Positions 8,066 to 17,807 of a stretch of 59,865 nt of DNA are shown here, piece after piece. The notes beneath the pieces were generated by a model. It searched no databases and had not been told where the DNA came from. It saw only the letters and a list, made by a program, of their open reading frames with translations. Every line of letters begins with the position of its first letter. Within the stretch, counting starts at the first letter, position 1. The position numbers and the translations under genes were made by a program. The DNA comes from Elusimicrobiaceae bacterium (GTDB taxonomy: Bacteria; Elusimicrobiota; Elusimicrobia; Elusimicrobiales; Elusimicrobiaceae). Where the stretch lies: NCBI GenBank assembly GCA_017546175.1, contig JAFYXM010000006.1, positions 1 to 59,865 of the forward strand, in the 5' to 3' direction.

Positions 8066-8776
8066 ATGAACGCAGCGGAAAAAGTCAGCCAAAATTTATT
8101 GCAAATACAGACCGCTATTGCCAAGGCCTGCCAAAAAAGAGGTCGAAACGAACAAAGCGTTCAGCTGCTCGCCGTAACCAAATATGCCAGTGACGAAGAT
8201 GTACTGGCCTTGCTGAGTACGGGGCAAATTACTCATATCGGCGAAAGCCGCGTACAGCAGGCCGCCGCCCGTTGGAAAAACCCGTCTTTTGCTAAGTTTC
8301 CCGTTTACAAACACTTTATCGGGCATTTGCAAAAAAACAAAGCCGCACAAGCGGTGGAACTCTTTGACTTTATTGATTCTATAGATGACATTACTACCGC
8401 CCAAGCTATCAATACACAAGCGGAAAAATTGGGCAAGAAAATATATGTCATGGTGCAAATCAAGCTGACTCAGCGAGAAAGCCAATCCGGCTTGTCTTTA
8501 GAAAAAGCGCCGGAATTACTTTCGCAATTGAACACGCTTAAAAATTTAATTCCTTGCGGATATATGGCCATTGCCCCGCAAACGAAAAATAGCGAAGCTT
8601 TACGTCCATTGTTTGCACAACTGAAAATGGCCTTTGATAGAGATTTTCCGCTTATGCTGCCCCACCGATACTTATCGCTGGGTATGAGCGACGATTTTGA
8701 AACAGCCGTAGAAGAAGGATCTACATTGCCGCGAATTGGCAGTAAGCTGTTTGCCGAAAACAGGGAGGAAGTATGA
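8066..8776 (+). CDS. yggS: YggS/PLPBP family PLP-binding homeostasis protein
   Basis: Cytoplasmic single-domain protein with the fold of the N-terminal barrel of alanine racemase. It binds pyridoxal phosphate and helps control PLP and amino-acid pools without a known reaction. Family marks: LLAVTKYAS with the PLP lysine, IGESRVQ, HFIGHLQKNK, and the phosphate-binding end LSLGMSDDFETAVEEGST then RIGSKLF. I start at 8066 (236 residues) because AAGGG lies 5 nt upstream and the ATG at 8051 abuts the -10 box. The stop overlaps the yggU start (ATGA), so the two are co-translated. Confidence 0.92.
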   Translation: MNAAEKVSQNLLQIQTAIAKACQKRGRNEQSVQLLAVTKYASDEDVLALLSTGQITHIGESRVQQAAARWKNPSFAKFPVYKHFIGHLQKNKAAQAVELFDFIDSIDDITTAQAINTQAEKLGKKIYVMVQIKLTQRESQSGLSLEKAPELLSQLNTLKNLIPCGYMAIAPQTKNSEALRPLFAQLKMAFDRDFPLMLPHRYLSLGMSDDFETAVEEGSTLPRIGSKLFAENREEV

Positions 8777-9042
8777 TTATAAAGGTCCGCGTCATTCCTA
8801 CTACAACAGGACGCAATGAAATTATCAGCCGCATCGGCAGCGTACTGCGCATGAAAATCAAAAACAAAAAAGTAGACGACGATTTGGCAAACAATATAAT
8901 GAAAACCTTCTTGGCTGATTTCTTTGCCGTGAAAGAGGAACAAATCATCATCTTAAAAGGTGCCAAAGGCAAAGAAAAAACGGTGGAAGTGCGCGATAAA
9001 AGCGAAGAAGAGCTCCGCCAAATTATGGATTCTATTCCCTAA
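8773..9042 (+). CDS. DUF167 (YggU/UPF0235) family protein
   Basis: 89 residues. The pattern IIKVRVIPTTTGRNEII, then VDDDLANNIMKTFLADFF, then IIILKGAKGKEKTVEV fits the DUF167 family, small alpha/beta proteins of unknown function that are often encoded next to yggS. The GKAN signature of many members is altered to DDLAN here. It overlaps yggS by four bases and ends before a strong terminator. Confidence 0.8.
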   Translation: MIIKVRVIPTTTGRNEIISRIGSVLRMKIKNKKVDDDLANNIMKTFLADFFAVKEEQIIILKGAKGKEKTVEVRDKSEEELRQIMDSIP

Positions 9043-9065
9043 ACCCAAATACCCCCAAACATAAC

Positions 9066-9093
9066 ACAGCCCGCCAAAAGCGGGCTGTTTTTA
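9066..9093 (+). terminator. Rho-independent terminator of yggS-yggU
   Basis: A 9-bp stem (9066-9074 with 9080-9088) is followed by TTTTT. Confidence 0.85.
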
Positions 9094-9106
9094 TATTACC
9101 AGTTAA

Positions 9107-9595
9107 TCATTTAAAAGTGTAGTCTGTCCAACTTGTTCCGGAAGAGTCCAACACTCCACCATAAGTAAAACATAGTTTGTTTCCTTCTTCACTGGTGGGT
9201 CGGCATTTTGGTTGGTAACTATCTCTTAAAAGATATATGATTATTCCCGCCCCTATATCCGGAGAAAGGGTACAGTGTATTTCTTTGTAGGAATTATTAA
9301 ACCTGCAAGAATATTTATCGGTCCTGATTAAATCTTTTCTTTCGGATATCTCTCCGTCAGGTAAGACGTCCAGCAAATCAAACTCGGTAGCATATTCTCC
9401 ATTTTCCATGTAATAGCGTTTTTGGGCCTCAAACAAATTACGCACAATTATTTGTAGCTGAACAAAACGACTTTTTTGTACCGCTTTAGTATATTGTGGC
9501 AAGGACACGGCAGACAAAATGCCGATGATGAGTACTACTAATAATAATTCGATAAGCGTGAAACCGCTGATGCTGTCTCTAAAAACGTTTTTCAT
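9107..9595 (-). CDS. Type IV pilin-like protein
   Basis: 162 residues from ATG at 9595, preceded by AAAGGAG; the open frame continues to 9691 but that part has no start signals. The short leader MKNVFRDSISG precedes FTLIELLLVVLIIGILSAVS, then LPQYTKAVQKSR and a helix (IIVRNLFEAQKRYYMENGEY). The head contains four Cys, probably forming disulfides. It would be processed by prepilin peptidase and assembled into a pilus or pseudopilus. It stands alone, with no assembly genes nearby. The palindrome-like TTCCCGACGGAGAA lies upstream (see findings). Confidence 0.9.
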   Translation of the reverse strand: MKNVFRDSISGFTLIELLLVVLIIGILSAVSLPQYTKAVQKSRFVQLQIIVRNLFEAQKRYYMENGEYATEFDLLDVLPDGEISERKDLIRTDKYSCRFNNSYKEIHCTLSPDIGAGIIIYLLRDSYQPKCRPTSEEGNKLCFTYGGVLDSSGTSWTDYTFK

Positions 9596-9921
9596 AATCA
9601 AAACTCCTTTTTTGTTACAATTTTCCCTACGCAAAAATCGTAAAAAAAACGTGTCAAGAGTTAGCGCACTTTCCCGACGGAGAAACAACAACTAAAAAAC
9701 AAATACTCATAGCATGATTTTTCAGATTTATGATTTATTGGCTCCGCTATTTGCCAAGGCAAGTGCTATCAGCTGCGGCGTAGGCAAGGCGTAGTTAAGA
9801 AACTTAAATGTGAAAAATTGTTTACCCTGAGACAGACAGGCAAATGAAAAAGTCGTACCAAAAAACACCGCGTAAAACTTTACGTTCTACGCGGTTCTTA
9901 AGCAAAATCCGTACCCGTCTA
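9596..9921. other. Intergenic region
   Basis: Holds the upstream region of the pilin gene (including a CGACGG motif at 9671-9684) and, at its right end, the terminator of the GH3 gene. I see no gene or clear RNA between about 9700 and 9850. Confidence 0.5.
9859..9896 (-). terminator. Rho-independent terminator of the GH3 gene
   Basis: An 8-bp stem ACCGCGTA/TACGCGGT (9867-9874 with 9888-9895) is followed in the minus direction by GTTTTTT. Confidence 0.8.
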
Positions 9922-11697
9922 TTACGGTTGGCGCAAGGTGCCGTCTTTGGGTTGTTTGGTAAATACCACTTCGGTACTGGTCAAACGAACCGGCAATTGG
10001 CCTTTGGCCTGCGCGTCACCCAACAATATTTGAGCAGTTGTCTGCATTGCCGGTTGAGTGGCCCCATACAAAGCAAATACTGTTTGAGCCGCGGGATAGA
10101 GCGGAATTTCATAAGGATTCAACAAAGAGACCAAGGCTACCGGCTGCCCATTCTTTTCAGCTTGTTCCAACAAAGAAGTAACCAAGGCAAACTGTTTTTT
10201 ATCCATCGCGCTGGTGCGGGACGTACCCAACACTACCGCTTGCGCACCGTTCATACAGGCAGAGATGTCCTGCTCGTCTTTCTGCGTAGGCGTGCGGGCG
10301 GCAAAAACGGAAGAAACCGTTTTTCCGCGATTGATTAAATAATCGTTAAAAGATTTCAATTGCAGGCTAAAAATACCATCGGCAAAGAATACGGTGCAGA
10401 CTTCTTGAATATTCTCTTTTAAAGGAATTAAACCTTGCTCGTCCCTTACCAAGGTTACCCCTTCTTGCGCCGCGCGCAAAGAGGCCGCCTCAAAGCCCGT
10501 ATCTTCTTCCGCAGTGGCAGGAGTATTAAACAAACCCATCTTTTTCTTTAAATCGAGGATTTTTTGAGCAGACTCTTGGATTTCTTCCAACGTTACATTT
10601 TCTTCGGCAGAAGCTCCGTTCAGCACAGCCGCAGTGCTCTTTTGCACATAATCGGCCGCGCGGCGCGGATAGGTGCGGGCCTCTCTTACATTTTTTACAT
10701 CACCGCTGAGTAACAGCATATTATTGCCGGCTTTGTAAGAACGCAAAACAAGCTCTTCAACGGGACTGTCGCTCACTGCGCCCATATCCAAACCATCGGT
10801 GGCAATCACCCCTTTAAAGTTCATTTTCTTGCGCAATAAATCTTTCAAAATCTTAGCGGAAAAAGAGGCGGAGTTATCCGGATCAATGGTCGGGTACACC
10901 ACATGCGCGCTCAGCACACCGTCGGCCTCTTTCATAGAAGGCTCAAAAGCGGAAAAATGATTATCCCATAATTGATCGGCCGGCATATTGGTTACAGGCT
11001 GGGCATAGTGAGAATCGGAAGCGGTATCACCATGTCCCGGAAAATGTTTGTTAAAAGCGGGCACACCTTCGGCCTGCAAAGCATGAACAGCCACCGCGGC
11101 AAATTGCCCCACCTGCTTGGCATTATCACCAAAAGAGCGGGTTTGAATAATCGGGTTTTGCGGATTGGAGTTCACGTCTGTCACCGGCCCTAAAGCCACA
11201 TTGGCACCGACCGCTTTGATTTCGCGCGCTTGAGCCGCATACATTTGCTCTACCACTTCTTTGTTTCCGCTGGCTGCCAGCAACATATTAGACGGCATTT
11301 GTTTTAACCCCATGTACATCGGAGAGGTAACTGTTCCCCCCTCGTAATCCAAAGCCAACAAAAGCGGAATTTGATGGCGGGATTTGCTGGCCCATTTATT
11401 CAAATCAGCAATCGTTTTCAAGAATTTTTTGCGTTGCTTTTTAAGAAACTTCTCTTGGTTTTTATCCGTAATTTTGGGGTGTTTCAATAAACCTTCTTTG
11501 GCCTTGATAAAAAATCCAGTCACTTCTCCTTTGATTACCGCCTCTTTAAATGCTTTATGTTGCCCGATTAACAGACGCGGCATAATAGTTTGCCCCACTT
11601 GCTCGCGCAATGTCAAATCTTGCACATCGGGGCCGGAAGCCGCACTCAACATCGTTGCAGAAAATAATAAAGCCAAGAAAACGGACATCTTCTTCAT
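9922..11697 (-). CDS. Exported GH3 beta-N-acetylhexosaminidase-like glycosidase
   Basis: 591 residues from ATG at 11697, with AAGGAG upstream; the frame extends to 11787 without start signals. The signal peptide MKKMSVFLALLFSATMLSAA directs export. The GH3 barrel shows LLALDYEGGTV, the NagZ-type loop KHFPGHGDTASDSH and the nucleophile Asp in VIATDGLDMGAV. A C-terminal domain of about 200 residues follows (from roughly residue 380), making it longer than cytoplasmic NagZ (about 340) and closer to two-domain exported GH3 enzymes. Likely role: release of N-acetylglucosamine from peptidoglycan or other glycans in the periplasm. Exact substrate unknown. Confidence 0.88.
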   Translation of the reverse strand: MKKMSVFLALLFSATMLSAASGPDVQDLTLREQVGQTIMPRLLIGQHKAFKEAVIKGEVTGFFIKAKEGLLKHPKITDKNQEKFLKKQRKKFLKTIADLNKWASKSRHQIPLLLALDYEGGTVTSPMYMGLKQMPSNMLLAASGNKEVVEQMYAAQAREIKAVGANVALGPVTDVNSNPQNPIIQTRSFGDNAKQVGQFAAVAVHALQAEGVPAFNKHFPGHGDTASDSHYAQPVTNMPADQLWDNHFSAFEPSMKEADGVLSAHVVYPTIDPDNSASFSAKILKDLLRKKMNFKGVIATDGLDMGAVSDSPVEELVLRSYKAGNNMLLLSGDVKNVREARTYPRRAADYVQKSTAAVLNGASAEENVTLEEIQESAQKILDLKKKMGLFNTPATAEEDTGFEAASLRAAQEGVTLVRDEQGLIPLKENIQEVCTVFFADGIFSLQLKSFNDYLINRGKTVSSVFAARTPTQKDEQDISACMNGAQAVVLGTSRTSAMDKKQFALVTSLLEQAEKNGQPVALVSLLNPYEIPLYPAAQTVFALYGATQPAMQTTAQILLGDAQAKGQLPVRLTSTEVVFTKQPKDGTLRQP

Positions 11698-11750
11698 AAG
11701 AAACTCCTTACCAATTTTGAAATAAAAGAGACAGCAGCCTTCATCATAGC

Positions 11751-11784
11751 AAAAAAACCTCCGCAAAGAAAGCGGAGGTTTTTT
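11751..11784 (-). terminator. Rho-independent terminator of thrS
   Basis: A 9-bp stem (11756-11764 with 11772-11780) with a T run in the minus direction. Confidence 0.85.
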
Positions 11785-11800
11785 CATCTGTTTTAAAATG

Positions 11801-13552
11801 TTATTTCAACAGATTTTCCAAACTGAAACTGTCTACTTCTTCTTTCATTTTGGCAATTACATCAGCCACCGGCAAACCGTTTAAGTTTTTACCGTCACGC
11901 AAACGCACGGTGACGGCTTTGTTTTCCGCCTCTTTGGCCCCGATGACAAACGTATAGGGAATGCGCTCTAAATGAGCTTCACGAATTTTCAGACCCAGTT
12001 TTTCGGGACGAACGTCCAACTCAGGGCGCAAACCCGCAGCGCGCATTTGTGCAGCTACTTCTTTGGCATACGGAATTTGATCGTCTGTTAAGGTCAAGAT
12101 TTTAGCTTGCACAGGGGCCAACCACAAGGGGAACCAACCGGCAAAGTGTTCCAAAATCACACCCGTAAAACGCTCAATACTGCCAAACATCGCGCGGTGT
12201 ACCATGATAGGGCGTTTGCGGCCTTCGGCAGCCACATATTCCAAATCAAAGCGCTGAGGCAAGTTGAAGTCAAACTGAATGGTGGACAGCTGCCACAAAC
12301 GGCCGATAGCATCCATAACCTTAATATCAATTTTCGGCCCGTAGAAAGCCGCTTCCCCTGCGTGAGTGGTATAAGGAATATTATTAGCCTCCAACACACG
12401 TTTTAAGGCACTTTCGGCACGGTCCCAATCGGCCACGTCTCCGGTAAAATGTTCCGGATGTTCGGGGTCACGGGTGGAAAGTTCTACAGAATATTTTTCA
12501 AAGCCGAACGTTTTGAAAATATGCATGGCAAATTCAAAACATTGTTTCACTTCGTCTTCCACTTGTTCGGGAGTACAGAAGATGTGAGCATCGTCTTGTG
12601 TAAATCCTCTTACGCGCAAAAGGCCGTGCAAAGCGCCGGAACGTTCATAACGATACACAGTGCCTAATTCGGAAAAGCGCAAGGGCAAGTCGCGATAGCT
12701 TCTTAAATGAGATTTATAAATTTCCACATGGAAGGGGCAGTTCATGGGTTTAATTTGATAATTATCCCCATCTACTTCCATCGGGTGGAACATGCTTTCA
12801 GAGTAAAAACCGGCATGACCGCTGATTTCAAATAAGTGAAGTCTGGCAATATGCGGACTGACCACCAAGTCATAACCGCGTTTTAAGTTTTCATTTTTAA
12901 TCCAGTCTTCCAGCACTTTGCGCAACATACCGCCTTTGGGGTGCATCAAAATAAGCCCCGGCCCGACATGGTCGTTAATGCTGAATAAATCCAGCTCGGG
13001 CCCCAATTTGCGGTGGTCGCGCTTGGCGGCTTCTTCCTGTTGTTTAACATAGGCATTCAGCTCGTCTTTGGAATTAAAGCTTAAGCCGTAAATGCGCTGC
13101 AACATGGGTCTTTTTTCATCACCGCGCCAATAAGCACCGGCGATAGCGGAAAGTTTGAAATTATTGATTTTACCCGTGTGTTCCACATGAGGACCGCGGC
13201 ACAAATCGGCATAATCTCCGGTAAAATAGACCGTGATTTCGCCGTCATTTAACTCTTCAATGAGTTCTAATTTGTAGGTTTCGCCGCGTTTTTCAAAAAA
13301 TTCTTTGGCTTCGGCTTTGCTCATCTGCTTGCATTCAAAGGGAATACGGGCTTTGATGAGCTCTTTCATTTTAGTTTCAATGGTTTTTAAATCTTCCGGA
13401 GTGAATGCATGGGTGCAATCAAAATCATAATAAAAGCCGTTGTCTACGGCAGGGCCGATACCGAGCTTGGTACCGGGGAACAACTGCTGCACCGCAGCAG
13501 CCATAATATGGGCGCAAGAGTGCCGTTTCATTTCCAATTCATTATTTTCCAT
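11801..13552 (-). CDS. thrS: Threonyl-tRNA synthetase lacking the TGS domain
   Basis: Class II synthetase that charges tRNA-Thr. At 583 residues it is about 60 shorter than the Escherichia coli enzyme. It starts directly in the editing (SAD) domain with the HSCAHI zinc/editing motif; the usual N-terminal TGS domain is absent. The second SAD motif, YADLCRGPHVEHTG, is present, so Ser-tRNA proofreading is expected. The catalytic core shows the class II motifs (FRFSELGTVYRYE, GLLRVRGFTQDDAHIFC, and a motif 3 region ending MVHRAMFGSIERF) and the anticodon domain follows. A weak GGAA precedes the ATG. Confidence 0.97.
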   Translation of the reverse strand: MENNELEMKRHSCAHIMAAAVQQLFPGTKLGIGPAVDNGFYYDFDCTHAFTPEDLKTIETKMKELIKARIPFECKQMSKAEAKEFFEKRGETYKLELIEELNDGEITVYFTGDYADLCRGPHVEHTGKINNFKLSAIAGAYWRGDEKRPMLQRIYGLSFNSKDELNAYVKQQEEAAKRDHRKLGPELDLFSINDHVGPGLILMHPKGGMLRKVLEDWIKNENLKRGYDLVVSPHIARLHLFEISGHAGFYSESMFHPMEVDGDNYQIKPMNCPFHVEIYKSHLRSYRDLPLRFSELGTVYRYERSGALHGLLRVRGFTQDDAHIFCTPEQVEDEVKQCFEFAMHIFKTFGFEKYSVELSTRDPEHPEHFTGDVADWDRAESALKRVLEANNIPYTTHAGEAAFYGPKIDIKVMDAIGRLWQLSTIQFDFNLPQRFDLEYVAAEGRKRPIMVHRAMFGSIERFTGVILEHFAGWFPLWLAPVQAKILTLTDDQIPYAKEVAAQMRAAGLRPELDVRPEKLGLKIREAHLERIPYTFVIGAKEAENKAVTVRLRDGKNLNGLPVADVIAKMKEEVDSFSLENLLK

Positions 13553-13635
13553 AGTGGTTCCTTCAGCGGAAGATCCGCTTAAATTTATATAATTAAGTAT
13601 ATCAAATTAAAGGACAGTACGGCCCAAATACATCT

Positions 13636-15375
13636 ATGAAACGCTTTTATTCTTTTTTAGCCGCATTTTTAAATAATTACAAATTGCTTTTGTTGGTTTC
13701 GCTTCCGGCAGTGGCCCTGACGGCATTTGGGCTGCATCAGTTAGCCGTGAGTGGGCACGGAGTGTGGGCGGTAGCTCTGCTGATACGTTTGGCCATAGAA
13801 TTTGCTTTTTTAGGGTTGTGTTTGGGGATACTCAATGCGTTGGGTATTAAAAACAAATGGATATTGGCTCTTCTGTTATATTCTTATTATTGGGCTTGCA
13901 CGGCCGATTTGGCTTTGCTTTTATATTTCAAAGAACGCTTTGGCGCAAAATATTTAGAAACCATGGAAGGCGGTGCCGATTATGGCTTTTTTAAAGATTG
14001 GCGGTTAATTTCTTATTTCGTATGTTTTTTGCTATTTTGTATTTTTTCCGTACGCCGATTTTTTAAACCGATAACACGCAAAGAAGCTTGGCAAAAAGTT
14101 TTGGCCTGTGCAATCGTTTTGGCGGTTTTGATATTAACCAACCCTTTGCGTCTGCTGCCCAAACCCAATGATTTTTTAACCGCTTATTTCATGCCCCCCT
14201 CCCCCGTTTATACCCTGTGCTCCATGATAGCGCGCCCGCAAGAGGTTATTTTAACCCAAGAACTCCCCGTCCAAACAGCCCAAGCTGCTCAAAAGTATAA
14301 TGTTTTTACCGCCCGAAACACAGGCATAGGCAAAGATTACAAACGGGTAATTTTAATCGCCACCGAAAGCATGTCGGCTAAGTACCTGCACCACTTTAAT
14401 CCGCTTATTCCCCCTGCTGCCAGCCGCAGTTATGACGCGCTTTTTCAGGCGCATCCGTCTGCTACCCTGCACCCCGTCACCTTATCCACTTTGTATGGTC
14501 TGACGGTGCTTTTTTCCTCTCACCCCAATGCTAAACTGGTATATGAAAACAAATACCCGTTATCTTTGGTAAAAGAGCTTAAAAAGCATGGCTTTCGCAC
14601 GGCTTTTTTACGCGGAGCCAATGAAAAATATATGGACGAGCATATTTTGTTTCACCAAGCAGGCTTTGACGAGGTAAAAGGGAGCCACTATTTCTCCACG
14701 CTGGGTGAATATGCCCCGTACATTGCGTGGTGGGGCTTAACAGACCGCAAACTATATGAATATGCCGTGGAATATTTGCAAGAAAACAAAGAAGACAAAA
14801 CTTTCCTGACCTTGCTGACCGTGGATACGCACGTTCCCTTGGGACGGCCGGACTATTTAGACCATAAATACCAACAAACGCAGGCCGAATTTTATGATGT
14901 ACCCACCCTGCCGCGCGCTTTTAGCTATGCGGGGCAAGATGTGGAGCTTTTCTTAAAAAACCTACAAGAAAAGGGCCTGTTTGATGAAGATACCCTGATT
15001 ATCCTCACGGGGGACCACCCGAACTTTTCCAACATGCCGACTAATAAACTCTTTAAAAATTTCCAAAAAGTATTTGACCGCGTGCCCTTTGCCGTGATTA
15101 CCAAAAATCAAATCAATCTCCCCTTAAGTCAAGACGACCTGTCCAGCCAGTTGGACGTAGCCCCCACCATTTTGGACCTATTAAACTTGCCGCAACCCAA
15201 AGGGTTTTTCGGACACAGCTTATTTGATAATACCGCCAAGCGAAGTATTTTTGACATTAAGGAAGACTACGTCAAAATTACAACTGCAGACGGCGAAAAG
15301 ATTATCCCCCTAAACTCCCAAAAAGAAGCGGACCAAGCTGAACTCAGCCTGATCCGCACCATGTGGGTAAAATAA
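13636..15375 (+). CDS. Membrane sulfatase-fold phosphotransferase (EptA/LtaS-like)
   Basis: 579 residues. The first 180 hold about five hydrophobic segments (for example LLLLVSLPAVALTAFGLHQL). The rest is a periplasmic alkaline-phosphatase-superfamily domain: metal site ILIATESMSAKYL, a Thr/Ser-rich nucleophile region (HPVTLSTLYGL), LLTVDTHVPL and the late metal motif LTGDHPNF. This layout fits enzymes that move phosphoethanolamine or phosphoglycerol onto lipid A, glycans or teichoic-type polymers. No arylsulfatase CxPSR signature is present, so a true sulfatase is unlikely. It is divergent from thrS and stands alone. Confidence 0.8.
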   Translation: MKRFYSFLAAFLNNYKLLLLVSLPAVALTAFGLHQLAVSGHGVWAVALLIRLAIEFAFLGLCLGILNALGIKNKWILALLLYSYYWACTADLALLLYFKERFGAKYLETMEGGADYGFFKDWRLISYFVCFLLFCIFSVRRFFKPITRKEAWQKVLACAIVLAVLILTNPLRLLPKPNDFLTAYFMPPSPVYTLCSMIARPQEVILTQELPVQTAQAAQKYNVFTARNTGIGKDYKRVILIATESMSAKYLHHFNPLIPPAASRSYDALFQAHPSATLHPVTLSTLYGLTVLFSSHPNAKLVYENKYPLSLVKELKKHGFRTAFLRGANEKYMDEHILFHQAGFDEVKGSHYFSTLGEYAPYIAWWGLTDRKLYEYAVEYLQENKEDKTFLTLLTVDTHVPLGRPDYLDHKYQQTQAEFYDVPTLPRAFSYAGQDVELFLKNLQEKGLFDEDTLIILTGDHPNFSNMPTNKLFKNFQKVFDRVPFAVITKNQINLPLSQDDLSSQLDVAPTILDLLNLPQPKGFFGHSLFDNTAKRSIFDIKEDYVKITTADGEKIIPLNSQKEADQAELSLIRTMWVK

Positions 15376-15381
15376 AGCAAC

Positions 15382-15906
15382 TTATTTAAAACTAGATTTT
15401 GTTGTATAACACCAAGCGGGATCGCTGGAAGATCCGTTTTCACTGCAATTTCCCGCTCCTCCGTTTATGGTTTTACACATTTTTTCGTTTCCGGTACAAA
15501 ACTTCATAGCAAAATCCTGCTCTCCGCTGCGAGAAATCATATTCACGCTTAAAGCGTACTTATCTTCCGCATTCGCTAACTCTCTTTGCAATTTCATATT
15601 TGCAGAAACCGTTCCGCCAATACTGATGGTAACCCACGAAGACCATTCACTCTCTTTTAAAGTAGGCTTGGAAATTCCCGTATAGTCCCAAGGAGAATTA
15701 ACATATTTATCATTTTCTAACTTATAAATAGTATTAGCTTTTATCCAAGCATCAGCATAAATCATAGCTTGCGTTGCTCTAGATTTTTCCACAGCTTTGG
15801 TATATTGTGGCAAAGCAACTGACGACAAAATACCGATAATTAAAACTACTACCAACAGCTCTATCAGCGTAAAACCGCTTTTATTGAATTTATGTGATTT
15901 ATTCAT
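15382..15906 (-). CDS. Type IV pilin-like protein
   Basis: 174 residues; ATG at 15906 with AAGGAAC upstream. Leader MNKSHKFNKSG, then FTLIELLVVVLIIGILSSVA and LPQYTKAVEKSRATQ. The head has Cys pairs near the C-terminus (FCTGNEKMC, CSENGSSSDPAWC). It is a solitary gene whose 3' end converges on the sulfatase-fold gene with 6 bp between the stops. The stalk is nearly identical to that of the 20313 and 9107 pilins while the head is unrelated, suggesting a paralogous set with exchanged or fast-diverging heads. Confidence 0.9.
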   Translation of the reverse strand: MNKSHKFNKSGFTLIELLVVVLIIGILSSVALPQYTKAVEKSRATQAMIYADAWIKANTIYKLENDKYVNSPWDYTGISKPTLKESEWSSWVTISIGGTVSANMKLQRELANAEDKYALSVNMISRSGEQDFAMKFCTGNEKMCKTINGGAGNCSENGSSSDPAWCYTTKSSFK

Positions 15907-16080
15907 AAATAGAAGTTCCTTATTTTGTAAGTTTACCGACCTTTAAAATTTAACAAAACAAGAAATATCTGTCAATCTTTTAACCTCTCAAAAACAACAA
16001 AGAATAATTCCCCGCCGTATCTTCGCCGAAATATGCTAAAATCATAATGTATTAGTATCTTTATCTTATTTGGAGGCAGC

Positions 16081-16392
16081 ATGAATACAGCAGCACAAGG
16101 CGCCGGATCAGGCATGTTTATGTTCCTGATTTTGGCGGCTATGTTTATCTTTATTCTGTTTTCCGGTCGCGGTCAGAAAAAACGCGAACAGGAAAGACAG
16201 GCAAAAGTAAATGCTTTACAGAAGGGAGACGGGGTGATTCTCCCCGGCGGAATTATTGGCACGGTGGCAGGGTTTAAAGACAATGCCATTGAAGTCAAAA
16301 TCTCCGAAAATGTAAAAATTACCGTTTTGAAATCGGGCATTGTCGGTTTCACCGCCGATATTACCCCCGTTAACCAAGGAGGAGCCAAATAA
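16081..16392 (+). CDS. yajC: YajC subunit of the Sec holotranslocon
   Basis: 103 residues with one N-terminal membrane span (MFMFLILAAMFIFILFSG) and a cytoplasmic SH3-like domain (LQKGDGVILPGGIIGTVAGF), the YajC pattern. It assists SecDF in protein export. TTGGAGG precedes the ATG. The stop overlaps the secD start region, opening a yajC-secD-secF operon. Confidence 0.95.
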   Translation: MNTAAQGAGSGMFMFLILAAMFIFILFSGRGQKKREQERQAKVNALQKGDGVILPGGIIGTVAGFKDNAIEVKISENVKITVLKSGIVGFTADITPVNQGGAK

Positions 16393-17807
16393 TGTCCAAA
16401 TCGCTGGCCATTAAATGGATTGTAATTATTGTTGTACTGCTTGGGTCTTTGGCATTAATTTATCCCAACTACAGTTGGTATTCCAAGCCCAGTGCCGAAC
16501 GTGCCAAATTAGAAGCCATGGGAGACCGTCCCGAACGGATGCTCAACTTGGGCTTAGATTTGCGTGGCGGCAGCAGCCTGCTCTTGGAGCTGGACGTTTC
16601 TAAACTCAGCAATAAAGAGCCGCTTAACGAAGCTATGGCACGCGCCATTGAAATCATCCGCAACCGCATTGACCAATACGGCGTGGGTGAAACGTTGATT
16701 ACCCGTCAGGGTGAAAAATGGATCTTGGTACAACTGCCCGGCGTGGCCAACCCCGAAGCTGCGGAAGCCTTGATCGGCAAGACGGCTATGCTTCAGTTCC
16801 ACATCGTCAAAAACGACGTAACCGGTGCTGAAAAAGCCATCGCTAAATTGGAAGAAACCGAAGAGCCCTATGACCAAGATGGTATATTGAAACCGGAAAT
16901 TGCCAAACTCTTGCCGGAAGGATATACTATTTTCCGCACCAAAGACGGCGGCTACAGCTTGGTCAATAAAGAGCCCGGTGTTACCGGTGCCGATTTGGAA
17001 AATGCCCGCTTAACCATGTATGGCGAAAACGGCTATCCCGAAGTATCCTTTAGCTTTAATGCCGAAGGTGCCAAAAAATTTGGCAAACTCACCGGTGCCA
17101 ATATCAACAAGCAGTTAGCTATCGTATTGGATAACACCATTCAATCTGCTCCCGTGGTACAATCTCGCATCAGCAAAGAAGGCCGCATCTCCGGTACCTT
17201 TACCTTGGAAGAAGCCAGACAGCTGACCATCGTGCTCAAAGCAGGCGCCTTGCCCGCTCCCGTGCGCGTAATTGAAAAGAAAACCATCGGACCTACCTTG
17301 GGTGAAGACTCCATTAAATCTGGTTTATCGGCTTGTTTATATGCGTTAATCGGTATTTTGCTCTTCATGATTATTTACTACAAATGGGCCGGTTTTATCT
17401 CCAGTGTAGCTTTGGTACTGAACTTAGTACTCTTGATGGCTGTGATGAGCTATTTTTCCGCCACCTTGACGGTCCCCGGTATTGCCGGTATCATCTTATC
17501 TTTGGCTATGGCCATTGACGCCAACGTGCTGATCATTGAACGCATGAGAGAAGAAAAACTCTTAGGCAAACCTATCGCCACCATTATCCAACTGGGTTAT
17601 GAAAAAGCTTGGTCTGCCATTTTTGACTCCAACATTACCACCATTATCGTGGGTTTCTGTTTGATGCAATTCGGCACCGGCCCGGTTAAAGGCTTTGCCG
17701 TTACTTTAATCATCGGTTTGACGGTCAGCTTGTTCACCGCCGTGTTTGTCACGCGCGCTATCTATGAACTGATGCTTACCTCTAACCCCAAGGAGATCAG
17801 CTTATGA
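16392..17807 (+). CDS. secD: Protein translocase subunit SecD
   Basis: 471-residue RND-type membrane protein that, with SecF, uses the proton gradient to pull preproteins out on the periplasmic side. One N-terminal span is followed by LNLGLDLRGGSSLLLELD (the D1 motif), a periplasmic P1 domain and five C-terminal spans that contain the motif AMAIDANVLIIERMREE. The overall length is on the short side for SecD. Start overlaps the yajC stop; the stop overlaps secF (ATGATGA). Confidence 0.97.
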   Translation: MSKSLAIKWIVIIVVLLGSLALIYPNYSWYSKPSAERAKLEAMGDRPERMLNLGLDLRGGSSLLLELDVSKLSNKEPLNEAMARAIEIIRNRIDQYGVGETLITRQGEKWILVQLPGVANPEAAEALIGKTAMLQFHIVKNDVTGAEKAIAKLEETEEPYDQDGILKPEIAKLLPEGYTIFRTKDGGYSLVNKEPGVTGADLENARLTMYGENGYPEVSFSFNAEGAKKFGKLTGANINKQLAIVLDNTIQSAPVVQSRISKEGRISGTFTLEEARQLTIVLKAGALPAPVRVIEKKTIGPTLGEDSIKSGLSACLYALIGILLFMIIYYKWAGFISSVALVLNLVLLMAVMSYFSATLTVPGIAGIILSLAMAIDANVLIIERMREEKLLGKPIATIIQLGYEKAWSAIFDSNITTIIVGFCLMQFGTGPVKGFAVTLIIGLTVSLFTAVFVTRAIYELMLTSNPKEISL